NCBI RefSeq assembly: GCF_009671205.1
Contig: NZ_CP045309.1
Span: 3,472,001 to 3,536,000 of the forward strand
Length of the DNA: 64,000 nucleotides
Direction of reading: 5' to 3'
Origin: Micromonospora terminaliae
GTDB taxonomy: Bacteria > Actinomycetota > Actinomycetes > Mycobacteriales > Micromonosporaceae
Shown here: positions 10,864 through 19,579 of the stretch, one piece after another
Position numbering within the stretch: position 1 is the first letter of the stretch
How the letters are laid out: the number at the start of each line of letters is the position of its first letter
Translations under genes and position numbers: made by a program
The notes under the pieces: model-generated
Databases searched by the model: none
What the model was told of the DNA's origin: nothing
Seen by the model: only the letters and a program-made list of their open reading frames with translations

Positions 10864-10909
10864 GATCTTGGAGACTTCCCGTTGCCCACGAGCGGAAAGT
10901 CTCCAAGAA
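10864..10909. repeat. Palindromic intergenic repeat, copy 2
   Basis: An imperfect inverted repeat sharing GATCTTGGAGACTTCC and the right-arm CGGAAA and TCCAAGA with copy 1 at 8259-8305. A 16-bp stem forms between 10866-10881 and 10894-10909 with one G-U pair. It lies between the kinase gene start and the SRPBCC gene end. Confidence 0.75.
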
Positions 10910-10930
10910 TGACCGAGCGCGAACGTCTCC

Positions 10931-11338
10931 TCAGGCCGACGGGGTTTCCAGCACCTTCTTGAGCAGGGCGAGGTCCGCGCTGACGAGCCCGGCGTCCCGC
11001 TCGAAGTCCGCGTCGGTCATCCCGGGCGAGCGACGCAGCGTGAAGACCACCTCGGAGCCGTGGCCGTCCGCGATGGCCCGCAGCGGCACGTACACCGTCT
11101 CGCCGGAGGGCGTCTCCACCTCGTGGTCGAGCACGCCGTACTCGTTGCGCGGGGCGAAGGTGAGCCGCGCCCGGCCCTCCGGTGTCTCGACGAACCACCC
11201 GCCGCCCTCGCGCACCACGGAAGTGCCCAGGCCGGGCGCCCAGCGGGGCAGGTTGCCGGGGTCGGCGACGAATGCGTAGACCTCGGCTACCGGCCGGTCG
11301 ATGTGCACGCTCAGGTGCCGCGATTCCGTGGTGGACAT
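10931..11338 (-). CDS. SRPBCC (START/Bet v1-like) family protein
   Basis: 135 residues. It begins RHLSVHIDRPVAEVYAFVADPGNLPRWAPGL, the typical first strand, helix and loop of the SRPBCC/polyketide-cyclase fold, which forms a hydrophobic ligand pocket. The C-terminal long helix (FERDAGLVSADLALLKKVLE) closes the pocket. Ligand or reaction unknown. It lies 36 bp downstream of cvnD on the same strand and may be cotranscribed with the conservon. Confidence 0.85.
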   Translation of the reverse strand: MSTTESRHLSVHIDRPVAEVYAFVADPGNLPRWAPGLGTSVVREGGGWFVETPEGRARLTFAPRNEYGVLDHEVETPSGETVYVPLRAIADGHGSEVVFTLRRSPGMTDADFERDAGLVSADLALLKKVLETPSA

Positions 11339-11374
11339 CGCCTCATCATCGCAGGGCGGCGGCGCCGCCGGGGG

Positions 11375-11983
11375 TCAGTCGGCGGCGGCGCGGCGGCGCT
11401 CCTCGCGCAGCTTCATGGCGTACTCCAGTAGCGTGATCAGCACCTCCTTGACCGACTCCCGCTCCCGCGCGTCGCAGAGCACCACGGGCACGTCGGGGTC
11501 CAGGTCCAGCGCGCCCTGCACCTCGTCGAGCCGGTACTGCTTGGCGCCCTCGAAGCAGTTGACCGCCACCACGAAGGGCGTGCCCCGACCCTCGAAGTAG
11601 TCGATCGAGGGGAAGCAGTCGGCCAGCCGCCGGGTGTCGGCGAGCACGACCGCCCCGATGGCGCCCAGCGCCAGCTCGTCCCAGACGAACCAGAACCGGT
11701 CCTGCCCGGGGGTGCCGAACAGGTAGAGCACCAGGTCGTCGCTGAGGGTGATCCGGCCGAAGTCCATGGCCACGGTGGTGGTGGTCTTCTCCTCCACCCC
11801 GGACAGGTCGTCGATGCCGATCCCGGTCTCGGTCAGCACCTCCTCGGTCCGCAGCGGTTTGGTCTCGCTGACCGCACCGACCAGGGTGGTCTTGCCGACG
11901 CCGAAACCGCCGGCGATCAGGATCTTGATCGCGGTGGGCAGCGGCGCCGCTCCCGCCGGCCGCTCAGAGCGCCCGTAGTCCAT
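11375..11983 (-). CDS. cvnD: CvnD-type small GTP-binding protein
   Basis: 202-residue Ras-like GTPase of the actinobacterial conservon. The P-loop AGGFGVGKTT lies at residues ~24-33, with a G3-like region GTPGQDRFWFVWDE and a G4-like AVNCFEG. In known cvn systems this protein associates with the CvnA kinase-like receptor, the CvnB roadblock protein and CvnC at the membrane, a eukaryote-like GPCR/G-protein analogue. It overlaps cvnC by 20 nt and is the last gene of cvnABCD. Confidence 0.93.
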   Translation of the reverse strand: MDYGRSERPAGAAPLPTAIKILIAGGFGVGKTTLVGAVSETKPLRTEEVLTETGIGIDDLSGVEEKTTTTVAMDFGRITLSDDLVLYLFGTPGQDRFWFVWDELALGAIGAVVLADTRRLADCFPSIDYFEGRGTPFVVAVNCFEGAKQYRLDEVQGALDLDPDVPVVLCDARERESVKEVLITLLEYAMKLREERRRAAAD

Positions 11984-12353
11984 TGATTACCGCCTCGAAA
12001 ACGCTGTCGTCGGGAAGGCCGGCGGGGGTCGCGCGCGGCTCACGGACCTGCACCAGGCTGCGGGCCGCCAGGTCACCCAGGAGGACCCGGACGGTGCCCA
12101 CCGGCAGGTCGAGGTGGGCGGCGATCTCGGCGACGGACTGGATCCGCTGGCAGAGACCGACGATCGCCACGTGTTCCGGGCCGAGCCCGGATTCCGACCC
12201 CACCTCCGCCCGGGTCGCCGTGACCAGGGAGATCAGGTCGAACGTGCCGGTCACCGGGCGGGCCCGGCCACCGGTCACCGCGTACGGGCGCACTACCGGG
12301 CCCGCGTGGTCGTCCACCCACTCGTGCTCCGCGGTCTCCCCCTGGCCGGTCAT
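11964..12353 (-). CDS. cvnC: CvnC-type DUF742 protein
   Basis: 129 residues of the DUF742 family. It has the conserved VRPYAVTGGRARP segment and a winged-helix-like C-terminal half (VAEIAAHLDLPVGTVRVLLGDLAARSLVQV), which suggests nucleic-acid or protein binding. It overlaps cvnB by ATGA (12350-12353) and cvnD by 20 nt, so the four conservon proteins are translationally coupled. Confidence 0.93.
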   Translation of the reverse strand: MTGQGETAEHEWVDDHAGPVVRPYAVTGGRARPVTGTFDLISLVTATRAEVGSESGLGPEHVAIVGLCQRIQSVAEIAAHLDLPVGTVRVLLGDLAARSLVQVREPRATPAGLPDDSVFEAVINGLRAL

Positions 12354-12775
12354 CGCGCCGCGTTCTCGCCGAGGGGCTGTTCCCGTTCCGGTGAGGCGAC
12401 GAACCGGCCGACCCGGGTGACCAGCATGGCCATCTCGTACGCGATCAGGCCCACGTCGGCGTCCTCGGACGCCAGCACGGCCAGGCACGCGTTGCGGCCG
12501 GCCGCGGTGACGAACAGGAACGACGACTGCATCTCGATGATCGTCTGCTGCACCTGCCCACCGCCGAACCGCTTCCCCGCGCCCCGGGCCAGGCTCTGGA
12601 TTCCTGCCGCCATCGCCGCCAGGTGCTCGCCGTCGTCCCGGCTCAACCCGCGCGACGAGGCCATGAGCAGTCCGTCGGTGGAGAGCGCCACGGCGTGTTC
12701 CGCCTGCTTGACCCGGCCGACCAGGTCGTCCAACAACCACGTCAGGTCCGCGCTCGAAGCCGTCTTCTGCGCCAC
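12350..12775 (-). CDS. cvnB: CvnB-type roadblock/LC7 protein
   Basis: 141 residues with the roadblock/LC7 fold: LTWLLDDLVGRVKQAEHAVALSTDGLLMASS, then a long helix and the strand pair QSSFLFVTAAGRNACLAVLAS. In bacteria such proteins (MglB-like) regulate small GTPases, here probably CvnD. The GTG start at 12775 lies 65 nt after the cvnA stop, and the 3' end overlaps cvnC by four bases. Confidence 0.93.
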   Translation of the reverse strand: MAQKTASSADLTWLLDDLVGRVKQAEHAVALSTDGLLMASSRGLSRDDGEHLAAMAAGIQSLARGAGKRFGGGQVQQTIIEMQSSFLFVTAAGRNACLAVLASEDADVGLIAYEMAMLVTRVGRFVASPEREQPLGENAAR

Positions 12776-12840
12776 TCGTCGTCCTCTTCTCCCCCGGCTG
12801 GTGTGCCGTGCTCGTCCGGGACTCGCCGGTTCGGCGGTCC

Positions 12841-15318
12841 CTAGGTCGCCTGACCGTCGCCGGTGTCCGGCGCGCCGGCCTCGTGCGCCCCGCCGAGGAG
12901 CCGGGCCGCGTCGGTCCGGCCGCGTCGGGTGCCGCTCTGGTAGGAGCTCATCATCCGGCGCACCTGCTCCGGTGGGCGCACCGTGTCGTCATCGTCGCCG
13001 CCGTCGTCGTCCACGGCGGCCTGGTCGTGCCGCAGCTCCGGCGCCAGGCTGGCCTGCCGGACCCGGACGGGCAGGCCGCCGTCGGTCCGGGCGGGCGTCG
13101 CCGGGGCGCCGTCCGCCGGGCGCTGGTCGGTGGTCCGGGCGTCCACCGGGGTCAGCGCCACGGTGGGTTCCGCCAGCGCGGGCTGCCGTTTCCGGGTACG
13201 CGCCGGCAGCCCGGACGGGGTGAGTCGGGGCTCGTCCACATCGGCCTCCCGCGCCGGGACGGGTTCCTCGGTGTCGTCCGCGGCCGGTTCCGCCGGGGCG
13301 GTGCTCTCGACCACCGCCACGGGGGCGGCCGGCCGGTCGGCGGCGGGCTCGGCCGGCGCGCGCTCCGCGTTCGCGGGGGCGGCCGGGGCGGGCTGCCCGG
13401 CGCCGGCCGGGAAGCCGCCGGAGGTGCTCGGGTCCGGCCCTTCGTGGGTGACCAGCTCCAGCGGGATCAGCACCACGGCCGTCGTCCCGCCGTACGCCGA
13501 TTCCTTGAGCTGCACCTTCACCCCGTGCCGCTCGGTGAGCCGGCTGACCACGAAGAGGCCGAGCCGGGCGGCGTTGGCGAGGTTCAGCTCGGACCGGTCG
13601 ACGATCCGCATGTTCGCGGCGGCCAGTTCCTCCGCGCCCATGCCGAGGCCGCGGTCCTCGATCTCGATGGCGAACCCGTTGGAGACCAGCTGGCCGCGTA
13701 CCTCGACGGCGGTGTGCGGCGGCGAGAAGGAGAGGCCGTTCTCGATCAGCTCGGCGAGCAGGTGGATGACGTCGCCGACGGCCCGGCCGGTGAGCGACAC
13801 GGGGCCGAGCGGCCGCACCGTCACCCGGGTGTAGTCCTCGACCTCGGCGACCGCGCCGCGCACCACGTCGACCATCGGCACGTTGCGGCGCCACGCGCGG
13901 CCCGGCGTCGAGCCGGAGAGCACGATGAGGTTCTCGGCGTTGCGCCGCATCCGGGTGGCCAGGTGGTCGACGCGGAACAGGTCCTCCAGCTCCTCGGCGT
14001 CGTGCTCGCGGCGTTCCATGGCGTCGAGCAGGGTGAGCTGGCGGTGCACCAGCGCCTGGGTGCGCCGGGCCAGGCTGAGGAAGACCTCGCGGACGTTGCG
14101 CCGCAGCTCGGCCTGCTCGACGGCGGTGCGGATGGCGGTCTCCTGCACGGCGTTGAACGCCTTGCCGACCTGCCCGATCTCGTCGTCGCCGGTCTGCAAC
14201 GGCGGCGCCTCGCGGGCGACGTCGACCTCCTCGCCGTGGCCCAGCCGCTCCACGACGCTGGGCAGCCGCTCGTTGGCCAGGCGGAACGCCGCCTCGCGCA
14301 ACCGTTCGAGCTGGCGGACCAGCGCGCGGGCCGTGGTGATGGAGACGATGACGGACGCGACGACCGCGATGAGGCCGAGACCGGCGGCGAGCACCAGCCG
14401 CACGATGACACCGACGGCGACCGGGGTGGCCCGGGACACGATGTCGTCGCCGCCGGCGAGGATCACGCCGCGCAGGTCCTCCATCGACCGGCTGGCGGCG
14501 GCCTGCCAGGCCGCGGCGGTGACCGGCGGGCGGACGTCGCTGCCCTTGGCGGCGAGCACCCGGTCCTGGAGGGCGCGCAGCTGCCGGAACCCCTCCCCCT
14601 CGGTCATCTGCTGGTAGCGGGCCCGGTCGGTCGGGGCGAGGTCGCGGGCGGTGCGGTCGGAGAGGAACCACTGGGCGCCGACCAGCCGGGCGAAGGCGGT
14701 CTGCTCCGCCACCGTCATCCGGTTGGCCGCCACGGCGCCGGTCAGCAGGGCGTCCTGCTGGGACAGCAGCTCCCGGGCCCGGTTCAGGTCGATGAGCGCG
14801 GCGGTGTCCCGCGCGATCTCGTCGTCGTCCAGGCCGCCGAGCGCGTCGAAGACCCCGAAGATGGCGTCGACCGCCTCGTTGTACGCGGCCAGCGTCGCGG
14901 TGCGGTCGATGGTCTTGCGGCCGACCTCGGCGCGTACCGCACCGAGCTGCTCGACCTGGGTCTTCAGGTCGGTGATCCGCTGCTCCAGCTCGTCGCTGGC
15001 CGGGATCTCGGTGCGCCAGTCCTGCGCGGAGCGCCACAGCGCCGCGGCGCTGTCGTCGGTGCGCTGCCGCTGCGCGGCCAGTTCCTGGAGCTGGTCCGGG
15101 TCGGACTGCCCGAGGTACAGCAGGGACAGCCGCCGCTCGTTCTGGAGCTGGAGCAGCAGCGGGTCGGCCGGTTCGAAGACCCGCGCGTTGAGCGCCTGCA
15201 CACCGAGCAGGTTGAACCCGTCCCGGACGGTCACCCAGGCCGCGAAGGCCCAGAGCGCGATCAGGGACGCCAGAAGGGCGATGATCTTCGTACGGAGATT
15301 CGTACTGCGGGAACGCAT
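12841..15318 (-). CDS. cvnA: CvnA-type sensor with NIT domain and histidine-kinase-like ATPase
   Basis: 825-residue membrane receptor. Order: short cytosolic tail, membrane segment ~10-30, extracellular nitrate/sulfonate-sensing (NIT) helical domain ~45-300, second membrane segment ~302-328, HAMP-like linker, helical dimerisation region, HATPase domain ~480-640 (N box LIENGLSFSPP, G box DRGLGMG, then GLFVVSRLTERHG), and a Pro/Ala/Asp-rich tail of ~170 residues. The usual phosphorylated-His motif is not obvious. ATG 15318 is taken with AGGA 7 nt upstream; GTG 15321 is equally possible. Only 91 bp separate it from the terpene cyclase on the same strand. Confidence 0.92.
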   Translation of the reverse strand: MRSRSTNLRTKIIALLASLIALWAFAAWVTVRDGFNLLGVQALNARVFEPADPLLLQLQNERRLSLLYLGQSDPDQLQELAAQRQRTDDSAAALWRSAQDWRTEIPASDELEQRITDLKTQVEQLGAVRAEVGRKTIDRTATLAAYNEAVDAIFGVFDALGGLDDDEIARDTAALIDLNRARELLSQQDALLTGAVAANRMTVAEQTAFARLVGAQWFLSDRTARDLAPTDRARYQQMTEGEGFRQLRALQDRVLAAKGSDVRPPVTAAAWQAAASRSMEDLRGVILAGGDDIVSRATPVAVGVIVRLVLAAGLGLIAVVASVIVSITTARALVRQLERLREAAFRLANERLPSVVERLGHGEEVDVAREAPPLQTGDDEIGQVGKAFNAVQETAIRTAVEQAELRRNVREVFLSLARRTQALVHRQLTLLDAMERREHDAEELEDLFRVDHLATRMRRNAENLIVLSGSTPGRAWRRNVPMVDVVRGAVAEVEDYTRVTVRPLGPVSLTGRAVGDVIHLLAELIENGLSFSPPHTAVEVRGQLVSNGFAIEIEDRGLGMGAEELAAANMRIVDRSELNLANAARLGLFVVSRLTERHGVKVQLKESAYGGTTAVVLIPLELVTHEGPDPSTSGGFPAGAGQPAPAAPANAERAPAEPAADRPAAPVAVVESTAPAEPAADDTEEPVPAREADVDEPRLTPSGLPARTRKRQPALAEPTVALTPVDARTTDQRPADGAPATPARTDGGLPVRVRQASLAPELRHDQAAVDDDGGDDDDTVRPPEQVRRMMSSYQSGTRRGRTDAARLLGGAHEAGAPDTGDGQAT

Positions 15319-15412
15319 CACACCGTCCTGGCCCGGTATCCGATCAGTCGGAAATCCGATCGACTCCGGCGCACGCTAGCAGTCGTCGTGAACTCCATTC
15401 AAGCGATCCTGA

Positions 15413-16963
15413 TCATGGTTGTGCCGTCGCGGTGGAAGTTCCACTGGTGGACCACGACGCGGCCAGCACCGCGGCGCGCACGATCAGCGTCGGGCGGTAG
15501 AGATCCTTGTCGTGCCACAGGGCCGGCCCGTCGGCGCGTCCGTCCCACTCGGACAGTCGCCGCCGTCCCCGCCCCAGCGCCGCATCGACGCGCGTATTTC
15601 CCGGTAGCCCGGCGCCGGCCAGCGCGAGCACCGCGTAGGCCGTCTCCTCGGCCGTGCCGCCCCAGCGCCCCCACGAGCCGTCCGCCCGCTGGGTGTCCAG
15701 CAGCCAGCCGACGCCCCGCCGCACGGCGGCCCGCGCCGCGGCGCCGGGGGCGTGGTCGGCGAGCGCGAGCAGCACGCAGTACGTCGCGTAGTACGCCGAC
15801 GCGTGCCAGCGGTCGGCCCACCGCCCGTCCGGCTCCTGCCGCTCGACCAGCCAGCCGGCCACCCGGTCCACGGTGGCCGCCACGCCGGGGTGGGCGGGGT
15901 GCTGCCCGAGGGCGTCGAGCACGTGCGCGTTGGTGGTCACCGACGCCCCGTCCTCCCCCGGCCAGGTGCAGAAGTGCCGCCCGGTGTCGTACGCGTCGAG
16001 CCGGGACACCTCCAGCGGCCGGCCCAGCCGGGCGAGCGCGTAGAGGGTGACCGAGGTGGTGTCGGCGTCGGCGGGCAGCCCGGGTCCGGTGGCCGCGCCG
16101 GACGCGCCGACCGCCGCCCGCAGCTCGGCCACGAGCGACCCGGGTACGGCCAGCGGCACGCCGGCCCGGGCCAGGATGCCGAGCACCCAGGCGCGCTCGA
16201 AGACGGTGATCGGGCTGGCGCAGGGCACCGGGCCGCGCGCGCCCACGGCTCGCAGGTAGTCCAGCGCGGGGCCGGGCTCGGGGCGGCCGAGCCAGGCGGC
16301 CGTCGCGGCGGGCGAGGCGCCGACCGCCCCCGCTCCGGCGGGCCGTACCCCGGCCGCCCGGCGGGCCCCGTCACCGGCCACCTCCAGCGCGTGGGCCAGC
16401 TTCTCGGGAACGGGCCGGCCGGTGGCCAGCAGGCCGCGTACCCGGGTCAGCCGGCCCGGGTCGAGGGCGGCCGGCAGCGGCAGGCGGGCGCCGGCCCAGC
16501 CGGCCAGCCCGGCCGGGGGCCGGGCGAGGTGCCGCTCGACGTCCTCGCGCAGCGCCGGCACGATGAGGTCGGTGGCGGGCAGGTCGGGCGGGGCGCCGGC
16601 GTCGAGGGCGCCGGCCAGGAAGGCCAGGCCGCGGTGTGCGGCGCCGGCCAGCGGACCGGCCGGACCGTGCCCGCCCCGGCGCAGCACGGTCAGCAGGGCC
16701 TCCGTGGCGCTCAGGGTGGGCACCAGGGCGTAGCCGTCGGGGCCGCCCCACCCGCCGTCGGCGCGCTGCCGGTCGAGCAGCCAGGAGACGCGGACGTCGT
16801 GGCCGGGCAGCCAGGGCGCCAGGCCGACCAGCCGGCCGGTCTCGTAGACCGACGCGGAGGTCTCCCCCGCCGGGTTGTCCACCATGGCCGTGACCAGATC
16901 CCGGGCCTGCTCGGCGCGGACGTCGGGGTGGGTGACCGGCGCGCGACCCGCGGTGAGGCTCAC
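15413..16963 (-). CDS. Class II diterpene cyclase (DxDTT)
   Basis: 516-residue prenyltransferase/squalene-cyclase-repeat protein. The acid motif D299-A-D301-T-T (PADADTTSVTLYAL) is the class II terpene cyclase signature that protonates geranylgeranyl diphosphate to copalyl-type diphosphates. QW-like repeats are visible: QRADGGWGG near the N-terminus, QEPDGRWADRW and QRADGSWGRW toward the C-terminus. The GTG start overlaps the terpene synthase stop (GTGA). It is the third gene of a P450-synthase-cyclase operon. The product skeleton cannot be predicted. Confidence 0.9.
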   Translation of the reverse strand: MSLTAGRAPVTHPDVRAEQARDLVTAMVDNPAGETSASVYETGRLVGLAPWLPGHDVRVSWLLDRQRADGGWGGPDGYALVPTLSATEALLTVLRRGGHGPAGPLAGAAHRGLAFLAGALDAGAPPDLPATDLIVPALREDVERHLARPPAGLAGWAGARLPLPAALDPGRLTRVRGLLATGRPVPEKLAHALEVAGDGARRAAGVRPAGAGAVGASPAATAAWLGRPEPGPALDYLRAVGARGPVPCASPITVFERAWVLGILARAGVPLAVPGSLVAELRAAVGASGAATGPGLPADADTTSVTLYALARLGRPLEVSRLDAYDTGRHFCTWPGEDGASVTTNAHVLDALGQHPAHPGVAATVDRVAGWLVERQEPDGRWADRWHASAYYATYCVLLALADHAPGAAARAAVRRGVGWLLDTQRADGSWGRWGGTAEETAYAVLALAGAGLPGNTRVDAALGRGRRRLSEWDGRADGPALWHDKDLYRPTLIVRAAVLAASWSTSGTSTATAQP

Positions 16964-17835
16964 TGGGCGCCCCAGAAGTCGGTGAGCCGGTAGAACCCGC
17001 TGGTGAAGCCGAGCTGCCGGGCCAGGAAGTCGGCCTGCCGGGGGCTGGCGGGGGCGAGGTCGGCCAGCAGCCGCCGGCAGTGCTCGACCTGCTCCGCCAG
17101 GCGCCGTTCGATCTCCGCGGGGTCGTCCACGAGCATGAGCGCGTTGAGGTCGCCCCACTCGCGGTCCCGCCGGTGGGTGCCGAGGTCGTTGACCAGCCGC
17201 AGGGCCCGCTGGATCTCGTCGCTCACCTCGATCAGGCGGGGCAGCGCGCGGTGCGTGCCGGCGTCGCCGGTGTGGATCCAGTGCGCCACGTTGACCACCG
17301 TGGCGGCGAGGTTGTCGGCGTTCGCCAGGTAGTCGTCGAGGGTGGGGTGGCCGGACTGCTTCCAGTCCCACTCGCGGGCCATCGCGTCGAGGGTGCGGGC
17401 CATGGTGTCCCGCCACGCCCCGCGCAGCTCGGCCCAGGCCGGGGTGGCGGCCAGGTCGTCGCGCAGCTCGGCCAGGAAGCGGCCCAGCGGGTCGTCGGGG
17501 GCCGCGCCGTCGACCACGGCGAGGCAGGACTTGACGATCCGGTCGACCTCGGACCGGGAGTCCGCCTGGTGGTCGACCTGCCAGTCGACCGCGAAGCCCC
17601 ACAGCACGGCCCGGTTGGTGAGCGCCAGTTCCTCGGCGGTGCACCAGGGCGCGCTGAACGTCATGGCGAGCGCGATGCTGCTGAACAGCGTCGCGTCGAA
17701 CGGCCGGCCGGGGAACAGTTCGGCGTGCCCGGCGGCGCACCGCGCCAGGTCGCGCTGGCCCTTGGCCGCGAGGGCGCAGATCCGTCCCTGCTCCGCCGCC
17801 GCGGCGACCGGATCCGGCACCTGCCCGGCGGTCAC
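16960..17835 (-). CDS. Class I terpene synthase family protein
   Basis: 291 residues, all-helical terpene synthase fold. The first metal motif is degenerate: the region FAVDWQVDHQAD has D84 and D88 rather than DDxxD. The second motif, VNDLGTHRRDREWGD (N216, D217, T220, D224), resembles NSE/DTE. DWKQSGHPTLDDYL resembles the conserved helix D/G region of bacterial terpene synthases. It probably ionises the diphosphate made by the adjacent class II cyclase. It overlaps the P450 stop by GTGA (17832-17835) and the cyclase start by GTGA. Confidence 0.85.
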   Translation of the reverse strand: MTAGQVPDPVAAAAEQGRICALAAKGQRDLARCAAGHAELFPGRPFDATLFSSIALAMTFSAPWCTAEELALTNRAVLWGFAVDWQVDHQADSRSEVDRIVKSCLAVVDGAAPDDPLGRFLAELRDDLAATPAWAELRGAWRDTMARTLDAMAREWDWKQSGHPTLDDYLANADNLAATVVNVAHWIHTGDAGTHRALPRLIEVSDEIQRALRLVNDLGTHRRDREWGDLNALMLVDDPAEIERRLAEQVEHCRRLLADLAPASPRQADFLARQLGFTSGFYRLTDFWGAQ

Positions 17836-19220
17836 GCCGGCTCCGCCCGCCGGCCGGCGGCCAGCAGGGTCAGCTCGACGCGCTCGCGGGGGCGCAGCGC
17901 CGCGGCCAGCCGCAACCCGGGTACGCCGGGGCGGCGCAGCCGGAAGCGGTAGCGGCTCAGCATGGTGGCGAGGATGAGCTGCGCCTCCAGGTAGAACAGG
18001 TACATGCCGAGGCACTGGTGCGGGCCGCCGCCGAACGGGAAGTGGGCGTACCGGTGGCGGGCGCGGACCCGCTCGGGCCGGAACCGCTCCGGGTCGAACT
18101 CGTCCGGCCGGTCCCAGAACTGCCGCATGCGCTGGGTGATCAGCGGGCTGGCCACCATGGTCGCCCCGGCCTCGATGGGCACGCCGTCGATGACGTCGGC
18201 GGCCACCGCCCGGCGCGGGATGATCCAGCCGATCGGGTAGAGCCGGAGCAGCTCGTCCAGGACCATCCGGGTGTAGGTGAGGTCGGCGAGGTGCTCGCGG
18301 CGTACCGGTCCGTCGCCCACCACCCGGTCGATCTCGGCGTAGAGCCGGTCGGCGACGTCGGGCCGCTGTTCCAGGTGGGGCCAGGCCCAGGTGAGCACGT
18401 TGATGGTGGTCTCGGTGGTGGCCGCGAACATGGCCACGGTGTCGTTGCGGACCTGCCGCTCGTCGAGCTGCCGCCCGTCGTCGGTGCGGGCCCGCCAGAG
18501 CGTGGAGATGATGTCGTCGCCCTGGTCGGCCACGGCCCGGGTCTCCCGGACGATCGGCACCAGCACCTCGTCGACGATGCGGACCGCGCGGCGGAACGGA
18601 CGGTCGCCCGGCATCGGCAGGGACAGCGGGGCGAACGGCACGACGATCCGGGGGATCACCGCCGTGGCGATGACGTCCTGCGCGTCGATCACCCGCAGCG
18701 CGTCCGGCACGGAGATCTTGTCGGCGAAGAGCACCCGCATGATCGCGCGGCTGACGATCCGGGCCTGCTCGGCACCGATGTCGACCGGGCGCCCGGCCCG
18801 GAAGGGCTCGTCCAGCTCGTCGACGGCGTCCCGGATGGCGTCGGCCATGCCGTCGATCAGCGCCTCCACCCGCTTGGCCGTGAACATCGGCTGCAGCATC
18901 CGGCGGCTGGCCGACCAGATCTGGCCCTCGCCGAGGATGCCCTCGCCGAACAACCGCTTCACCGGGCGCCAGAACAGCCCGTCGCCGGCCCGTTCGTAGT
19001 TGTCCGCCCGGTCGCGCAGCACGTGCTGGACGTGCCGGGGATGGGTGACCAGGTACGGGCGGAACGAGCCCAGGTTCAGCCGGACGAGCGCGCCACCGGT
19101 CCGGTTGCCCACGTCGATCAGCGCGCGGGCCGGGTCGCGGAGCAGGCCGGGCAGGATGTGGCGCAGGGGAACCGCGTGGGGCCGCCCGGTGGGCCGGGGT
19201 TCGTCCGCCGACTCGTCCAC
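17832..19220 (-). CDS. Cytochrome P450 of the diterpenoid cluster
   Basis: 462-residue P450 monooxygenase. Diagnostic parts are the I-helix oxygen-activation motif (FAATTETTINVL), the K-helix ExxR (VLDELLRLYP), the PERF segment and the heme loop FPFGGGPHQCLGM with Cys403 as iron ligand. No N-terminal membrane anchor, so it is soluble as usual in bacteria. First gene of the operon, GTG start, with a GGGGGG stretch upstream. Its likely role is oxidation of the diterpene made by the next two genes; redox partners are not encoded nearby. Confidence 0.93.
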   Translation of the reverse strand: MDESADEPRPTGRPHAVPLRHILPGLLRDPARALIDVGNRTGGALVRLNLGSFRPYLVTHPRHVQHVLRDRADNYERAGDGLFWRPVKRLFGEGILGEGQIWSASRRMLQPMFTAKRVEALIDGMADAIRDAVDELDEPFRAGRPVDIGAEQARIVSRAIMRVLFADKISVPDALRVIDAQDVIATAVIPRIVVPFAPLSLPMPGDRPFRRAVRIVDEVLVPIVRETRAVADQGDDIISTLWRARTDDGRQLDERQVRNDTVAMFAATTETTINVLTWAWPHLEQRPDVADRLYAEIDRVVGDGPVRREHLADLTYTRMVLDELLRLYPIGWIIPRRAVAADVIDGVPIEAGATMVASPLITQRMRQFWDRPDEFDPERFRPERVRARHRYAHFPFGGGPHQCLGMYLFYLEAQLILATMLSRYRFRLRRPGVPGLRLAAALRPRERVELTLLAAGRRAEPA

Positions 19221-19579
19221 GTGAATGGCCCCCCAGTTCTACTCAGGGTCGCGACACCGTCATGACCCGTGACGTTGCCCGCGAGCATGCCATCCTGAAC
19301 GACGGATCAAAAGGCGGACAAGAAAATATCTCACTGCACAACAATCCCGGTGTCGACAATGGAGCCGGTGGGATTTGCGTCACGCCGGAAGGCTTCCGGC
19401 GCGGACGTCTCTCCACGATGGACCTTCCGGCCGGCTTCCGGCGCAGGTCCGCCCGGCGCCCCGCCGGCCGGCAGCGGCCCGCGCCGGCCGCCACCGGGGC
19501 CGCCCGCCACGATCAACTCCCCCCGGCCGACTGGGGAGAACGCGGGCGCGTGCCCGCACCCTGTGCCAAGCTTCGGGGC
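19221..19579. other. 359-bp gene-free region between divergent P450 and DUF2630 genes
   Basis: No convincing coding sequence. It contains a comparatively AT-rich patch near 19310-19370 that probably holds promoters for the terpenoid operon and for the DUF2630 gene. A short direct repeat, GGCTTCCGGCGC, occurs twice in the 3' half. I could not identify a clear -35/-10 pair. Confidence 0.5.

Noticed and set aside
15286..15310. CGTACGG and CGTACT sequences near the cvnA start as another AcnR site
   Set aside because: They share only the short GTAC core and are not arranged as the 18-bp palindrome.
12808..16050. 1080-codon plus-strand open frame over cvnA
   Set aside because: Antisense to the well-supported cvnA and cyclase genes, with Arg/Val/Gly-rich composition and no domain.
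19243..19494. 83-codon minus-strand frame in the gene-free region
   Set aside because: No ribosome binding site, Arg/Pro-rich composition and no domain; it lies in probable promoter DNA.
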